Part shown: one piece after another, positions 36,403-51,287 of the stretch
Layout: each line of letters opens with the position of its first letter
How positions within the stretch are numbered: position 1 is the first letter of the stretch
Source: Trichinella spiralis
Taxonomy: Eukaryota; Nematoda; Enoplea; Trichinellida; Trichinellidae
Direction of reading: 5' to 3'
Assembly: GCA_000181795.3 (NCBI GenBank)
Contig: CM012954.1
Coordinates: forward strand, 13,256,710-13,320,709
Length of the DNA stretch: 64,000 nt
Notes under the pieces: generated by a model
What the model saw: the letters and a program-made list of their open reading frames with translations, nothing else
What the model was told of the DNA's origin: nothing
The model's database searches: none
Program-made: the position numbers and the translations under genes

Positions 36403-37623
36403 ATAAAGTCAGTTATTGTTTTCAAGGTATATTTTATATATTCACAATATTTATATAATCTACTTTTTGATGAGTGTTTGCGTCGCTAATAACAGGCTAA
36501 CTTTAAATATGTAACTGTTTTATTTTGTTGCTACAATGTGTTTTGTGACTGTTTAAACCGTAACGATTGTTATAAAAATTTAATGAGTTAATTAATTCAC
36601 TGCGATTTTAATTTTTGAGAATATTCTAAAATTATAAAACAAACAGACGTGAATATTCAAAATAAATTTACATATTATAATAGTTACTATAAATGATCTA
36701 AAAAATTGCGTGAAGTAGCTGATTATTATGAAAATCAAATAAGTTGATTAATTTATCTTGATTGTTTTTTTAATATTTGGCTATAGTAATTGATATTAAA
36801 TTTCTTATAATTATTGGGTAACAGAATGACAATGTTGCATAGTTTCGCAGTTAAAAATCTGTTTTATTTTTGATGATCAGGACTACTTTTCAAATAATTT
36901 TACTGTAGTTGAATTGTGATACTGTAGTAGTTTACGATAGCGGGCATACACAGCTTCTTTACAGCATTTTGATAACGTTTATGAAGTTTTCAAATATTTT
37001 TAATTTGAGGAAAATTTTTATTTTATTCAGAAAGATCTTCTGTTGTAGGTTTAATTATTAATTCTGATTTCTTTATTCAATTAAGCTGCATTAGGAGTGG
37101 GATTTTGATCTTAATTTATTTTGAAAAATTATTCATTAAAAGCATTGCTTGAACATGTTCTTCTAATCAATTGTATCATCGTTTTGAATTACAACACAAT
37201 TAGTATCGAAAATCATTAATTCACTGTTGATATAACTTTTCTATGCAGGGATGGCAGTTGAGGACAAGGCATCAGTTGTTAAAATAAAGTTTTGTTTTTC
37301 CATATTCTTATTTATGTTTTCATTTAAGACTTGGTTTGTGAATAACTTGTTTTTAATTTGTAAAAGTGCAGCTAACTGACCACTGATTTGATAGCTGCAT
37401 CGTTGTCTTTGATATAACTGTGCCTGTGGGTAACTGACAGGTCGATCAAACTGTTAGGCTTATAGACAATCGATTTTCTAGGAACCTGTAAAGTTCATCA
37501 TTTATTCGAAACGAATCCCGAAGCGTTGAATTATTAATATGGAACGTTGATTATTCGCTGTGTTGTCATTCTTGGGACTGTTCTCTTGTGTTGAAATATT
37601 TCATTGATGTACTTGTTCTTGAA
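36403..37623. other. Intergenic region, bS16m to arrestin
   Basis: AT-rich, with no supported gene. The last 300 nt before the arrestin ATG are slightly less AT-rich and probably hold its promoter and 5' UTR. Confidence 0.5.
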
Positions 37624-40298
37624 ATGAATTTTGAAGAATCCAAATCTGGCACTCGGTAAGTTGTGAAGTTTGCGTTGTCGTTAAACTTTCTTTATTTTAA
37701 TTATATTTTAGGGTTTATAAAAAGACCAGCGCAAATGGAAAAGTAAGTTATACATTTTTATACAGTTTTGCCTATTTGAGATTTTGTTAATAAATAACAT
37801 TAATATGATTTGTTGTTGATTAGTTTTTTGATTATTTTGAATTATAAAACAATTCTAAGCCATCTTAATTCAGTTTTCGTAAATTTCTATGTTATTTTTG
37901 TTAATTTGCATTTCACTTAAAATTTATTTAGCGTACTGCTGAAATATTTATTTCCTTTGATGAGTTGAAACATCAGCATTGGAAGTGAATTACTTATTAA
38001 CAATAATACTTAGTGGTAAAAGTGTAACTTTGATTGGAAAATTGGAAAATTTTGTTAACGCATCAAATAATAAATGAAATAATTGTTTTACACATTTTAT
38101 TGTTTGTTACGATAAATTTCTTTTTCATTGTAAAATAAGTAACTTGTCTGCGAGTATTGTTTACTGATTTGAGTTTTTGGAAAGATTAGGAAATAGGTGG
38201 AAATTTATTTTTGAAAAATTACTTTTTATCTAGTGATGAAAATTGAATTTCTTATTATTGAACTTGTTGAAAAGCTTCTCTAAGCTGATGAACAGTTTGT
38301 ACACTTTATTGCGCGTTCCGTTTAAGACTAAATTACTTTGCCTGATGTCAAACTATTGGCAACTTAGTTATAATTAAGTAGCGTTGTATGGTAAAGGATT
38401 GATTAAAAGTAGTCATTTTTGTTATTTCAATTACACTTTTTTTAATGGTAAAATCGATACATTTGATGCTTGAATTTTCTATTATATCTTCCTCACAGAA
38501 TTGTGTCTTAATTATTTACTGAATAGTATTGACGTTTTTGGTGCTGTTTTGATGAATAATGAATTTTTAGATTACAACCTACCTTGGCAAGCGTGATTTC
38601 ATCGATCACTTGACTTTCGTGGACGTAATTGGTAAATGGTGTAATTGTTAAAATGGATAGTATTGTTCTGTATTTAATTTTAATTTTTTTTATCTAGATG
38701 GTATGGTGGTTATTGATGATACAATATTTCAAGAGGGTCGGTCAGTTTGTGTAAGTTTGTTAGCAGCGTTTTGTTATGGACGTGAAGATTTGGATGTGCT
38801 GGGGCTTCAGTTTCGCAAAGATCTGTTTTATACAAGTGTTTATGTATTTCCGCCGGATCCATCGTTTGTATCACGAAAGCTTACAAGGCTTCAAGAACGT
38901 TTGAAAAAAAAGTTGGGCGACAATGCATATCCGTTTTGGTTTGAGGTACGAATATTATATTACATTACATTATATTGTTTTATTAATTTATGTTGTTCTA
39001 CCCACAGTTACCTCCTTATTCAGCTTCATCAGTTACGTTGCAACCAACACCTGATGATAATGGAAAAGTTTGGGCAATATTTATTTAAAAAAAAAATATT
39101 TTTTTGTTTAATGATTTTTATTGTTTTCATTAGCCATGTGGAGTCGATTATGAATTGAAAACATACGTAGCAGATTGTATTGAAGATAAGCCGAAGAAAC
39201 AGTAGAAAATTTTTTAATAAATGAAAATAATAGACAATAATTTATCTATTTATTAGTGACTGCGTACGGTTGGCAATTCGTAAACTAACTTGCGTACCGT
39301 TTGCATTTAATTCACGACAACCGTCATTTGAAATCAGCAAAGATTACATGATGAGTTCAGGCTTGTTGTATGTCGAAGCATCATTGGACAAAGAAGTAGT
39401 TATTTATTATTGTTATTATTGGTATAATTATTATTAATTTATTTTGAAATAGCTTTATTATCATGGCGAGTCGATTTTTGTCAACGTGTACATACAGAAC
39501 AACAGCAACAAAACGGTGAAGAAGATTAAAATTATTGTTCTTCAACGAGCTGATATATGTTTGTTCACTACGGCTACTTACCAGTGCGAAGTGGCGAAAT
39601 TGGAAAGCAGTGAAGGTTTCCCACTAAGCACCGGAGGCACGTTGACCAAAGTCTATTCGGTTTGTCCATTGTTGAGCAACAACCGCGACAAACGCGGCTT
39701 AGCACTTGACGGCAAGCTTAAACATGAAGATACTAATTTAGCATCGTCGACTGTGTAAATTTGATAATTTTGTATTTTTATTATTTAAAAAATGATAATA
39801 TTTTGATGAAATGTTTTTTAGTGTTGGTAGTGATGGAAATAGGGAAAATTTGGGAATTGTGGTTCAGTATCGCGTTAAAGTTCGCCTCTCTCTCAGTGGT
39901 CCCTTAAATGGGTATGTGTTTCATTTTGAATATTAAAAATTTTTATTTGAATGCATGCATATATATATATATTAATATGAATGTTCAATGCTTTGAAGGG
40001 AGCTTTGTGGTGAATTGCCGTTCATTTTGACACGTCCAGAGCCGATTGAACTATGTCCATCGGATCCTAAAAACACTGCTGAAGAACAGGCAGTTGATGT
40101 CGACTTGATTCAACTGGATGCAAAGTATTTTTTCTACGTATTTATTATAGTTTAGTTTATTTGTTTGTTTGTTTGTTTTAATTTTGACTCTTTATTATTA
40201 TTTTATTTATATCTTTTTTTTAATTCAGCGAAGAGGAATCTTTGGATGATATCATTTTTGAAGATTTTGCACGTTTGCGTGTGAAAGGCGAAACGTGA
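37624..40298 (+). CDS. arr-1: Beta-arrestin, 408 aa
   Basis: Adaptor that binds phosphorylated G-protein-coupled receptors, blocks G-protein coupling and links them to endocytosis. Exons: 37624-37655, 37712-37742, 38571-38631, 38698-38945, 39008-39067, 39134-39201, 39257-39395, 39453-39754, 39822-39911, 39999-40124, 40229-40298. Both arrestin beta-sandwich domains are present: [47 protein letters not shown], then [15 protein letters not shown] and [20 protein letters not shown]. The polar-core aspartate sits in the last of these blocks. The C-tail keeps a clathrin box (LIQLD) and the AP-2 motif [11 protein letters not shown], so it is a non-visual, endocytic arrestin. Length matches human ARRB1 (418 aa). 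Intron 2 (828 nt) is the only long one. Confidence 0.96.
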
Positions 40299-43200
40299 GA
40301 CTGACATCTTTTCAACTGTTTTGTCTCAAAAAAAGTCAATTTTCTTTTTTAATTTTTTGTTTCACCGTGCTCAACGCCCCTTCTGTATATTGTTTTTTGT
40401 TTATTTGTAAAGATTGTTTCGTTAAAATTTTTCCAAATAAATAATAATTAATAATAATACTGCTGGAAAGTACAACGGCAAATGCTTATTGTGACATCTG
40501 TAAAATATGCATATAATATGGTGAATGTTTGTTTCTTTTTTCTTGATCTGAAGTTTATTCAGAAGTAAAAAATGAAAAAAGAAGAAGAAACAAATACATT
40601 TTTAACAATCTGTTTTAATGGTTGTTATTTTTAAGTTCCAAGTACAGTTATAGTATGCGATTATATTTCTTTAGTAAATTTCAGCGAATATTTTTTGTTG
40701 AAAATCGGCGATCGGATATTTCTATTTAAATGAAGTTAGAGGTACGTGTATTATCATGGCAAGTATATTTATAATTACATGCATGTATTGTTCATTATGC
40801 TGGTTTTTCTATGCAGCACTGTTGTTTCAGTGATACCAGCAATTAAAATCCATTATTGATAAAATTAATTTTCTTTTCGAGTCTTATGAAGTGTGAAGAA
40901 TTTCCATTTTTCTGTTCGTCATTTGCAGTGAATTGTGGGATTGTTGTTTGCTATGCCGAAAAAATGCCGATCTTATTTCGATGCAAATCTGTACTACAGC
41001 TACTTGTATCATATTACAAAGAGAAAATTGTACGATGCCCACACGCATAAAGTTTTGTGATTCATTTCTTTTTATTTCATCGCATGTTTTAGATGTGAAA
41101 TTAATCAAAGTGCGTATTCAGCTATTTGGAGAATAATTTTTTTGTGAAGACAGAAAAGAAATTATTTTTCGAAATGAAATCAAATGGACAATATATTCGA
41201 AATTCTCTACTACATCACTTTACAAAGCAGAATGATAATTTTTATTCGGTAAGGAGGAGTTTGCTTATTTATCGATTGTTTGCTATTTGGTTTAATTGTG
41301 GCATTTATTTTATAAATAATTCTATTTAATTACTCGTAATTACGAACACGCCGATGTACATATGCAAAATGCTTAGGTTATACTACAATATGACGTGTAG
41401 ACAGACGCTTGCAAATATGTAGTAGGATAACCAAATACATATATAAAAAGAGTCTACAAATCTATAATAGAACATTAGTAAGGGCTGCATTGTATTATAA
41501 ATAATAATTTTTATTTGTTGTTCCTTTTTAAAAAAATTTCAGTAGCTTATTTTACTACAGATATTATGCATCACTGTATTTTGCATTACAAAAGAATTGA
41601 TTGAATAATTTTCATGCAGAGATGATTAATTAATTCCATTTGAGTAGTAATGATTATTATTTGAGGTTATCAAAAGTTTGAACTTGTTGTAAACTGTTGA
41701 AACGTTTATTTAATTATGTAGTTTAGTTTTCGTGAAAAATCTTCATTTTATTTTGTGATGTAATATGTACTCTTTTATTTTGCTGTTTTATAAATTTACA
41801 GGTGTGTTTGTGTAGTATACTCTAGTCAAATTTTTTTGCTTAAAATACAAGTGACAAAGAAAGGTTATATTCAGTTATGTAACAACAGGTCAGATTATTT
41901 TTAAAAATTAAATTTTGATACAAAATGCACTGCTTGTAAAATGCAGCTGATTAATGCAGAAACAATACAAAAACACTTAATTTTTAACGATTATAAAAAG
42001 GGGTAAATTTTATTTTATCAAATTGTCGATGTTTTTTTACGCTTTTAATAAATGGCGACTGCATGTTGACAAATTATCATTTTTATTAGCAATAGTATAA
42101 ATAGCTGCTGCACAGTGTGATCACTTGGTAATCCGTGCATGCCTTTTTTATGGTGGAAGATATTTTGTAAGCGGTTTTTTTCTATCAAATTAATTTTTGA
42201 GCATAACTTGTCTGCATTACTTTATGATATGCTGAAAAGTTAGTGTTTTTTTTCTTTGGGAAGGAGAGATATTCTGATATTCTGATTTATTTCAAATGCT
42301 CATATCAAATCATGAGATTGTAGTTTTTAACTACTTTTTTCTTTTTTTGTTTTAATTTCAATTATGAATATTTTATAATTGTCACGAATATGAAAACTCT
42401 TAGTATCTTGCATCTTGATTTCGTATTCCGTTTGATTTTATTTAATTTAATTGTGCAGTTTTCGAAAAATGGGAAATAATATTTGAAATTAGATTTTAAT
42501 AGCAGATTACTTATATCAATAATAAAAATGAATATTTTTGATAGAATGAGAAATAAATTTAATTTACTCGTGTTTTCCTTTTTTTTTTCTTTGAATATCA
42601 AGAAGCCAAGATCATTATTAACAGTATAACATTAAGTCATTATTAATTTTCTGTAAAATGGAAAATTATTCTCAAATTTGAATTAAAAATATTTTATTCA
42701 GTTGAAAAAAGAAGAAATTAATGATTTATTTATAATAAAAATGTTGCTTCTTTATAAACAGTCAAAGATGACATTTGATTATTTATTGTGATTTATTTAT
42801 TGTTTCCCTTTATTACATGCACGAGCAGTCTGGATTTTTTTTTCTTTTTTATTTATTGTTAATGATTTTATTTGACTAATGACGAAAAGGCAGCTAGGAG
42901 AAAGTAAAATGAAGCACTGTTATTTTTAATCGCAACAAAAAGAATAATCATGATTTTGCAAACAAATATATAAATTATGTTTTTTATTTGCTCATAGTTA
43001 TTTTGAATTTGTGCGATTTTATTTTACTGTTATTTTGAAAAATTGAAAAAATTTTTCCACTTTAATTGGAATGTTAAATATGAAGAACAAAGTATATCTT
43101 TGAGAATTATGATACATTATTATTCTTCACTCGGTGTATCTATGACAGTTATTATGTAGTTTTGACTTTTTTTTTCATTTTCTTGCTATTTTTATTAGCT

Positions 43201-46200
43201 GAGATTGACATCAAATGATGCAGTTTTCCATCGGTTTTGCAATATAATACTCAAGCGTATGGAATGAGGAATACTGTAATTTGATAATTTCCAGTCTTTC
43301 ATAGCATCAGTTTGAATTTTACTTCAAACATTTTTTCTATATATACGCATATCTCCTGTATTTTTTAACATGCACACACACACGCACACACATCTATATA
43401 TATATATATATATATCAAATTTGATTTATTTTCCTATTTTTTCTCCTTGGTAACCTTTAATTAGATAAACATCAGCAGCATTATGTCATCTGCTTTAAAC
43501 ACTGATTTGCATCGTTTTCTATCTGCTGGCATAAGCGCAATACTAATATTAAATTTGTACCATTTCTACATTTAGCCATCCTCTGCAATTTCAACAGTTG
43601 CTTCCAAACAGGTATGCATTGTTCATACGTTTTTATTTTATTTTATTTTTTATTTGAATATTGACTTGAAAATATTTATTCTCATATAATTTTAATTTTT
43701 TACTTTTCAATAAATATGTTGAATTGATTCAAGAGGCTAGTGAGGATTGTTCTAATCAAAATTTTATGGTGTTGATAATTCAGTTTTTCAGAAACCAGTG
43801 TTTGCAAATATTATAATTTATATCATTCAGAAATAAGAATAAAGATGAGATTTTTTAAATTTTTTTTGAACCGAGCAGATATGAATATTATGAATGAATC
43901 AGTTGCACTAAATAATTAGAAAAAATTATCCATGATTTAGCTGTATAATTGAAAAGTTGTGTAAAGTGATATTTAATTGTTTGTTAGTCGTCTTTTTTTA
44001 AATGTTGCGTTAGAGGGTGAAATATAATACAGTGAGCATTATTTACAGTTTCAAGGAAGTGTCTACGAAGTCAGCGGCAAAAATGATATAATACAAATGC
44101 AACAGTTGTGTGATGAAGAATTTTTTAATACATGCAACATTGTGTATTAGCTTTTTTTTCATTTATGTATTCCAGTGATCATGTTCCAATAGACAGATAA
44201 GGTACTTTTCTAGCAGTTATTTTGGAAATAATTTGTGGAAAATAGCTGTTCATTTATTTTAAAAATTCAAATTTACAAATTAATAATTTTGACATAATTT
44301 CAACTATTTATTGAATGCAGTTGTCAAGCATCTAGTTTCGACAAAGCGGGTTTTGTGTTGCTCATGCATTGCGGTCAAAAGAGGAAAATTTTATTGTTGT
44401 TGTTTTTTTAATAATGAAGTTTTATAAAAATATTTTTTCTTGTTTGAGCTGCAAATTTGAATGAATTATTTTTAAACTCATCATCGATATATTGATATCA
44501 GAAGACATTAAAATTTCAAATGTATAGTCCTCTTTTGCATTAGTTGAGGGATTTTTTCTTTTCTTTTTTTAACGTGTAATCTTGAAAACGCAGTGTTAAT
44601 TAATGTTGTAACGTGTTATTGGGTTTTTTTAAATGAATATTTGAAATTGATGCTAAGCCTGAGTGTTGAGCAACAGTTAATAAGTTTTAGCTTTGCATTA
44701 TTGGTGTTTGTCTCAAGAATCCCAACAACAACAACTAATATTTATGGTATTTTCCAAGCGAAGCTTTTAAGATTAGAATTGTATTAAAAAAATTTTTTTT
44801 GCAAAGATTTTTGTTCAGTTTAGGAAATTTAATATTTTCTTTGCACTTAAAAGTTTCAAATGTTGATTATTTTATTGATTTGTTTTGAGACTGTGATGGA
44901 ATTTTCAATAGCCGAAACACAGTGCTGCTGACAGTGATGATAATGTTTGAAGGTAATTTTACAGATAATTTACGTAATTATTCACTTTTCACCTGATAGT
45001 GACAGCGTTGTTTGCATGGGTATAAATATACAAATGACAAAATCTTAATGATAAACCTTATTTTTTGACAGTTTTTGGGTGACGTCGAAAAAGTGGTGCC
45101 ATGTTACAGTTTGGTTAACTTTGTAAAATTATGCTGTCCTTGTTTACGAAAGAATCCGATTAAACAATTAGCCGCCGGTTGTTGACTATTATGTTTACCA
45201 GTGGAGGTTTGAATTTTTCTTCTTGTTGTTGTTTTTTAAATTATAAAATTATCGAATTGCATTTTGCACACAAGGAATCACGTTGTCAAGAGAGAAGTGA
45301 TCGATTTTTTTCGTTTTCAATATTCAACACTTCTCAGACACTGAGATAGAGCTTAGGACAGAAAAAAAGGAAAAGCATTTTTCGCTTGTTCACTTCGCAA
45401 TTTTTTCAAAACCCCTCATTTTATTGTCTGGTTTAGCGTAATTTTTTTTCTTCCTTCGCATGTTCTATCTTATTAATTAATAGTTTTTTTTCTGATAAAC
45501 TTTCGAATAATAATGCATAATTCACATAATCACAAAAATATCTGTACAAAACAAAAATTAACTTGCATGTGTGTCTGTGTCGTTCTTACCCCTCATATAA
45601 AAAAAAACCCCTCCACCTAACTTATGATGATGTAACGATGTAATTTAATTTGAAAATTTTTTCCCAACTTATTAAAATCAGTTGTTTCAACAAAGATTAT
45701 ATTTTTGCTAGTGGTATTTGAAAAATCGATTTTGCGTATTAAAAGAGAAAAAAAAGAAGACCAAAGAAGAAAAATGAAGCTCTCGTTTATTTTGAGGTGC
45801 TTTCTCTCTATATGTTTGTTAATTTTGAAATGGCAATTTTAGTTCCGTTTGGTATTTGGTTGGTATTTATTTGTTTTTGCTTTTTATTTCCCTGTTTTTA
45901 TTTAGAGATTGAGGTAGAAAATAAAAGATATAAGTTGGATGGAATTGACGCGTCGTGTTTGGGATGTTGTGAATTTTCAACGCGCATCACAGACGTCCAA
46001 TCACCACCACCGAGCTCTTTTCGACTGCTTCGACGCCAGTGGGAAGAATGAGGTGAATTTTTAAAATTGTTAAAATTAGTCGTCCGGCTTCTAAATAAAG
46101 CTTTACCAAGCTTCGTTATCCGCCTTCGTTGGGTTTGGGTAGTGTAACGAAGTTATCAGTTAATTATGCGCTGTTTGCATTTTCTTGATTAATTTGCAAA

Positions 46201-48502
46201 TTTGCAAGGGCAAATTCTCGAGCATACCGCTTTGTTTTTTTACAGTTGTTTTCTGTTCTACTTGTGCGAATATATTAATATTATTATTATTACTTACTAT
46301 TTTTTTAACCAAGTCATTGTGTTTCACCTGAATGCCACAGGATCTGCTTGTTGTTTGTTGCTGTTGTTGATCAAGTTTGGTTGACTGGCAAATTTTTTGG
46401 ATAGTTAGTTGTATATCAGGGGAGATTTTCCCACATATCCGCCCATAAACAACTCTGAGTCATTCATCTTAATTCAGATCAACAAAAAAAAGATAGAAAC
46501 TGGGTGTGGCCGGTGGTAATTTATCCAGTGTGAATTTTCTCTTTTCAATTCAACAGCCTACACAAGTGTTTCTGCATATTTTCAACGATATTTCGATGAC
46601 TTAATTGTTTGCATTGTTTGATAAAGTTGATAATTTTCCAATAGTACTGTAATTAGATGAAACACATTTATTTCTTTTTCTTTTGTTTCAGTAAGCTGTG
46701 TACTACTTTTATCGGTGCTTGTGTTTCCAATTTCTGCAGCTTGTTAAAAGAAGATCATACCTAAAACAACAATCAATAATCATAATGAGAAATAAAAAAA
46801 ATCTTTTTTTCATACAAACCCCATTATGATTGTAATAAATAATTCAGTTGTTCAAGAATGTTCAAGAGCAGGTAATATTTTTAATTTTTTTTTTGACAAA
46901 CGGTTTTATATTTTGAAATTTTCATCTTTATTTACGATGCAATGGACAATTTGAAATGATAATAATAATAATAATAATAGTTTAATGATTTGGAAAACTG
47001 ACAAAACGTAGCTATCTATTTTTATCGCCAATCATCATCGTTCCATCATTGATGACGTACTTTTGTAGTTCACGGTAAGGTTGTATGTACTGTTATCATT
47101 CTTACGTTTCCAGTGAATGCTTTTTTTTCTACTGTAAGAGAAAAGAACAACATGAAGAAATTTGTAGAATGTTCGGTAGAATTGTTTTGCTTTTGTAAGT
47201 TGCTGTAAGCTTGATTATTCATTTTCAATGCAATTTATTCATCATTATATCAAGCGCTGGAAAAGTTTGCACTTCTTTTATATTCTGTTGTTATTTATTA
47301 GTTAATTTTTTCTTTTGCAAAATCGATATTCTTTCTCACATACAGAATTGAATTTTAAGCATTCGTGGTTGAACGTTTCAATTTATGTGTCGTTAAGTTT
47401 TTCCATTTGTGTGAAGCATGTGAACAACTGGCTCGAACTGACGTCGTCTGCGGTAGCGCAAGCAGCGAGGAAGAATATTTTTCATTGCTCTGGTGGTGAT
47501 TGGGTGTTGTGGTTATTCTCTCTTCCACTCTATACTCTTCAGTTTAGTGTTAAGTAGATTTTAATTTCTTCACCTCAAAATCAAACTCTTTTTGCATTAG
47601 TATATTTATTTCAACTGAAAAACCAAATATATATATATATATTTTGTAGATGTGTGGTTTAGTTAATTGTATATATTGCTATTGGTTGTTAATATTTCAA
47701 TTATCTCACGATTAGTGTTGAATTTTTCTTCTGCGCTCGAAAAAAGAGGAATTTTGAGATATTTTTTGAGAATTTTGTATGTTCTATAAGAACACTTGTT
47801 GATAAGGTCAACGTCACAAGTCACATAATTAGAGAAAATATTTTCATCATAAAAAACCAAGAAAACAACAAGTAGAAGAAGAAAAAGGGAAAAAAGAGAG
47901 AAAAGAATGCGAAATTGTTCTCCACTGGCTGTACATATTTATATATTGTGTGCATTTAAGCTTTCAGGAATGTTCAGGAAATTTTTTTCTCTTTCCATCG
48001 GACGCCTGCGGCAAATGAACGTGGGAAAATTCGAATAACATCCGCCTTTGTCATCATGTTGCGGAAGTGTCGATTTTGAATTGAACGGGGCGTTTTATTT
48101 TTAACCTTGTTTTGAGAATTGGTGGCCAGCAATTTTGGTGACAGTTCTGCGAATACTAAAATCGATCTCCAATTTTCGGCCAGTCGCAATTTTCTTGGAA
48201 CTTTTTTTCTTTCACCATCCGTTAACAGCGCGGGTGACAATTGTCAAATCTGAGGTTTTAATTGGAAATTGAAACAATGAAAAAAAGCAGACGAATAATA
48301 TAATGAATTTGGTGTCTTTTTTAATGCAGGTAGTGTTGAGTTATTTGGGGGTTGAGAGGAGGAAATGAGAGACAGACAGACGCAGACGGACAGGCCGACA
48401 GATAAGATAAGTTTAGTGGGAGAAAAAGAGAGAGCATTTTATGCTTTACGGCTTGATGACGTTGGATTTTTCCGTTCAGACAGCCGTTAGTGAGTGAAGC
48501 CC
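40299..48502. other. 8.2-kb gene-poor region upstream of the class IIa HDAC gene
   Basis: Very AT-rich with long T and A runs. Features seen: a CA run followed by TA run (about 43373-43415), an AAT run (about 46958-46979), and less AT-rich islands at about 45950-46050, 47430-47480 and 47985-48240. The islands could be non-coding or alternative first exons of the HDAC gene; the one at 46050 is followed by GTGAAT. The minus-strand 88-codon frame at 47974-48240 is basic but unrecognised. No gene can be supported. Confidence 0.45.
43373..43415. repeat. Compound (CA)n-(TA)n microsatellite
   Basis: About nine CA units with one CG interruption, then about ten TA units, in the gene-poor region. Confidence 0.85.
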
Positions 48503-48583
48503 ATGGAAGAGCGGCGTTTCAGGACGCCTGGCGCGGCTGGCGACGCGTCACGTCGATTGACCGTCGTCGTCATGCGTACGTGA
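48503..48583 (+). other. Short upstream ORF in the presumed HDAC 5' leader (26 codons)
   Basis: ATG in a CCCATGG context followed by an Arg-rich frame (starts MEERRFRTPG, ends VVMRT) that stops 160 nt before the HDAC ATG. The region is GC-rich like the HDAC exons. If the leader is continuous this would be a translated upstream ORF, but splicing at 48710 (TTTCAG) could remove it. Confidence 0.35.
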
Positions 48584-48743
48584 AAATCTTCAAGCGTACT
48601 GTACGCAGTATGGACCGTTCGGACGAGCCGGTGTTGATCATCTTTTTTCGCGCTCTCCGTGTTTGGCTACTGTAATTGATGAGTTGGTGGTCTTCTTTGC
48701 AAAGTTTCAGGTGTTGATCGGTTGGTTCGGTAGAGCGAAAGCA

Positions 48744-50790
48744 ATGAGCGACGATAGTGTTTTGGGCGCGTTGTACGGGCGCCGTGAGGTTCCGTCGGTT
48801 TTCGAACTCGAACAGCGTGTTCTGGCGTTGCACTGCAGCTACAAGCAACGTCAGAGCAGCCTGGTGGAGCAGTTCCAACGTTCTCAGCAAGAGCTGGCCG
48901 TGCGCCACTATGCAGAATCCCAGCATCTGCTCGACGAGTTCATGAAAGAACGCAGCTGCCACGCCCCTGTCGCACGCCACGCCAGCTTGCCGACAATGTC
49001 TTCTCCAATACCCCGCGCCAACAGCATCGAAGCGTCCACAAGTACGAACGGAAGTAGTCCGGCATCTTGTGCCAGCGGTGTCCAAACGTCAGGTACGATC
49101 AGTGATCGGACCAAAGAAAAGTTGAAAGTAAGTTGACATTTTATTCCACCGCATTTTGAGTAGTCGATAAATACAGTTTTATTATTATTACTACGTTTTT
49201 ATTGTTGTTTTTCACTGTTGGCACAAACAAGAAGAATTGTATTTATTGTTTTCTTTTTACTGTAACTTTTGTCCCGCTTATCTGAGATCGATGCAGTGCA
49301 ATTTTGATAAACACCTATCAACAGATGTACAGATTGTCAATTGATGTACCATTTTTCAAATAGAGCGCTCGCTAGAGTGTCCATTGAAGCTTGATTTGTT
49401 GGCTTGATGCCAATTTATTTTCATTTTACGTCATCAATTTTGGAAGTGGTCACTACAAATTTACTTTGTTTATCATCAACTCGCTTAAATCGTGACGTGC
49501 CAGGACCTGTCATTGTCATTCTTGAATGCGATCCTTGATTTACCCTTCATTTCATCATTTCAGTATACACGTATACTTTTTTTCCTTCTTCTTCTTCTTC
49601 TTCTTCTTCTTTCTTATTGATGTGTTTGTTGTTGTCATTCTCAGCGTGGGTTGGTCACTCACGTTTTGTTGTTGTGCTAGTTGGACAGTTTGGGTTGATT
49701 TGTTTGTTTCTATTAGACCACTGTCACTTTTCATCAGCTTTTGGAAACACGGAATTGTCAAGCTGATGACGTCACCCTTCTGACGATGGTCGTCAGGGAA
49801 GCAACTAGCTGAGCGACAATTTTGCAGCTATTTTTAAATTTTAATTAAACTGCACCGTCGTTGTTGTTTCATAGGGAAACGGGCCATCATTTGCCGAGCA
49901 GTATTTATCCCAATTAGAAAATAAGAACGCAAAAGGAAGTTATCGTATACAATTGAAACGATAATCGGTTAATAATATTGGAACGTTTTTCTCAAGCGTG
50001 AAACATTATTTATTACACAATGCTTATTTATTTTTTTTAATATATTCGCAATGGTGTGGTGTGGTGTGGTGTGCGTGGTTTTTTGAAATTAATTTTTGCA
50101 ATTTCGAGCCTCACAGCTATTTTTGATTCTCTATTTTGCTTTTTTTTCATTTATTACTTTTTCATGAGATACGATAGATCTATATGATTTTTTTTCTGCA
50201 AATTTTAATTTAAGAAATTGAAAAAGCAAAACATTCAAAACACACGTACGCACAAATCATTATTATAAAAATTATAGGTGTTTCTTTTTTTTTTGATTTT
50301 TATCTTCTTGTTAATGAATACACATTAGATGTATTAGATTTCTTTTGGAAAAAGCTTATTTTTCACTTTTGAAGAAAGCCAAATTATAATAATGTTCATT
50401 GAATAGATGTTGTTGTCAACAATTAATTTTGATAAAGTGTGAAAATGAATGTATTTGTTTAAATTTTAGGATAAAAAATGAGGAAACAACTGTTATTCAT
50501 TTATGATTGTTCTGCATCAAATTTTTTGCAGATGAAATAATATTAATAATAATAATTGAGCTTGAGTTGATGATTTATCTGTTTTATGATTGTTGAACTG
50601 AAATGGAACATTCAAAACTGTGCGGCTATTTCTTTCAAATCATGAACAAAAGTATTTTTATTCACCGTCTCCAATTCTGTCAATTTCGACCAGTTTCTGG
50701 GCTTCTTTTTACCAATCACACTGCTTGTCGTTGGTGTTGTTCTAATTTCAAAAGTTCCCCTTGACAAACATCCATTCTCTTCATCAACTT

Positions 50791-50827
<37 letters not shown>

Positions 50828-50913
50828 TTTGTTGTTTGTTATTTTTGAATTGTAGCTTAATGCATTTGGTCCATACTTCTTCAATCTTTGCTGTTCAACG
50901 TTCAATGTTCTAT

Positions 50914-50954
<41 letters not shown>

Positions 50955-51239
50955 CGCATATTAGGGTGGGTAAATAAATAAATGTATATTTTTGGCATTT
51001 TTGTCGAGCTTCAAAAATGATAATGATGTTAATGTTTGGTGACGTCATATCATGAACATGCATGAAGTTGCCAGAGCCGAAATGAGACTGCTCTGTGTTT
51101 TCCTGTTTTCCACTCGTGTTAGTTGGCATCGATTATCACATATATTCTCATATTATTTTTTCGTATTAGCTTCAACGTCCAGTCGGCACGGCTTGGCCGC
51201 CGATCGATATATGTGTATATATATATATATGTATGTATG

Positions 51240-51287
<48 letters not shown>

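Noticed and set aside
48570-49114. Minus-strand 171-codon and 68-codon frames
   Set aside because: Antisense to the GC-rich HDAC exon 1 and leader; no motifs and no splice partners.
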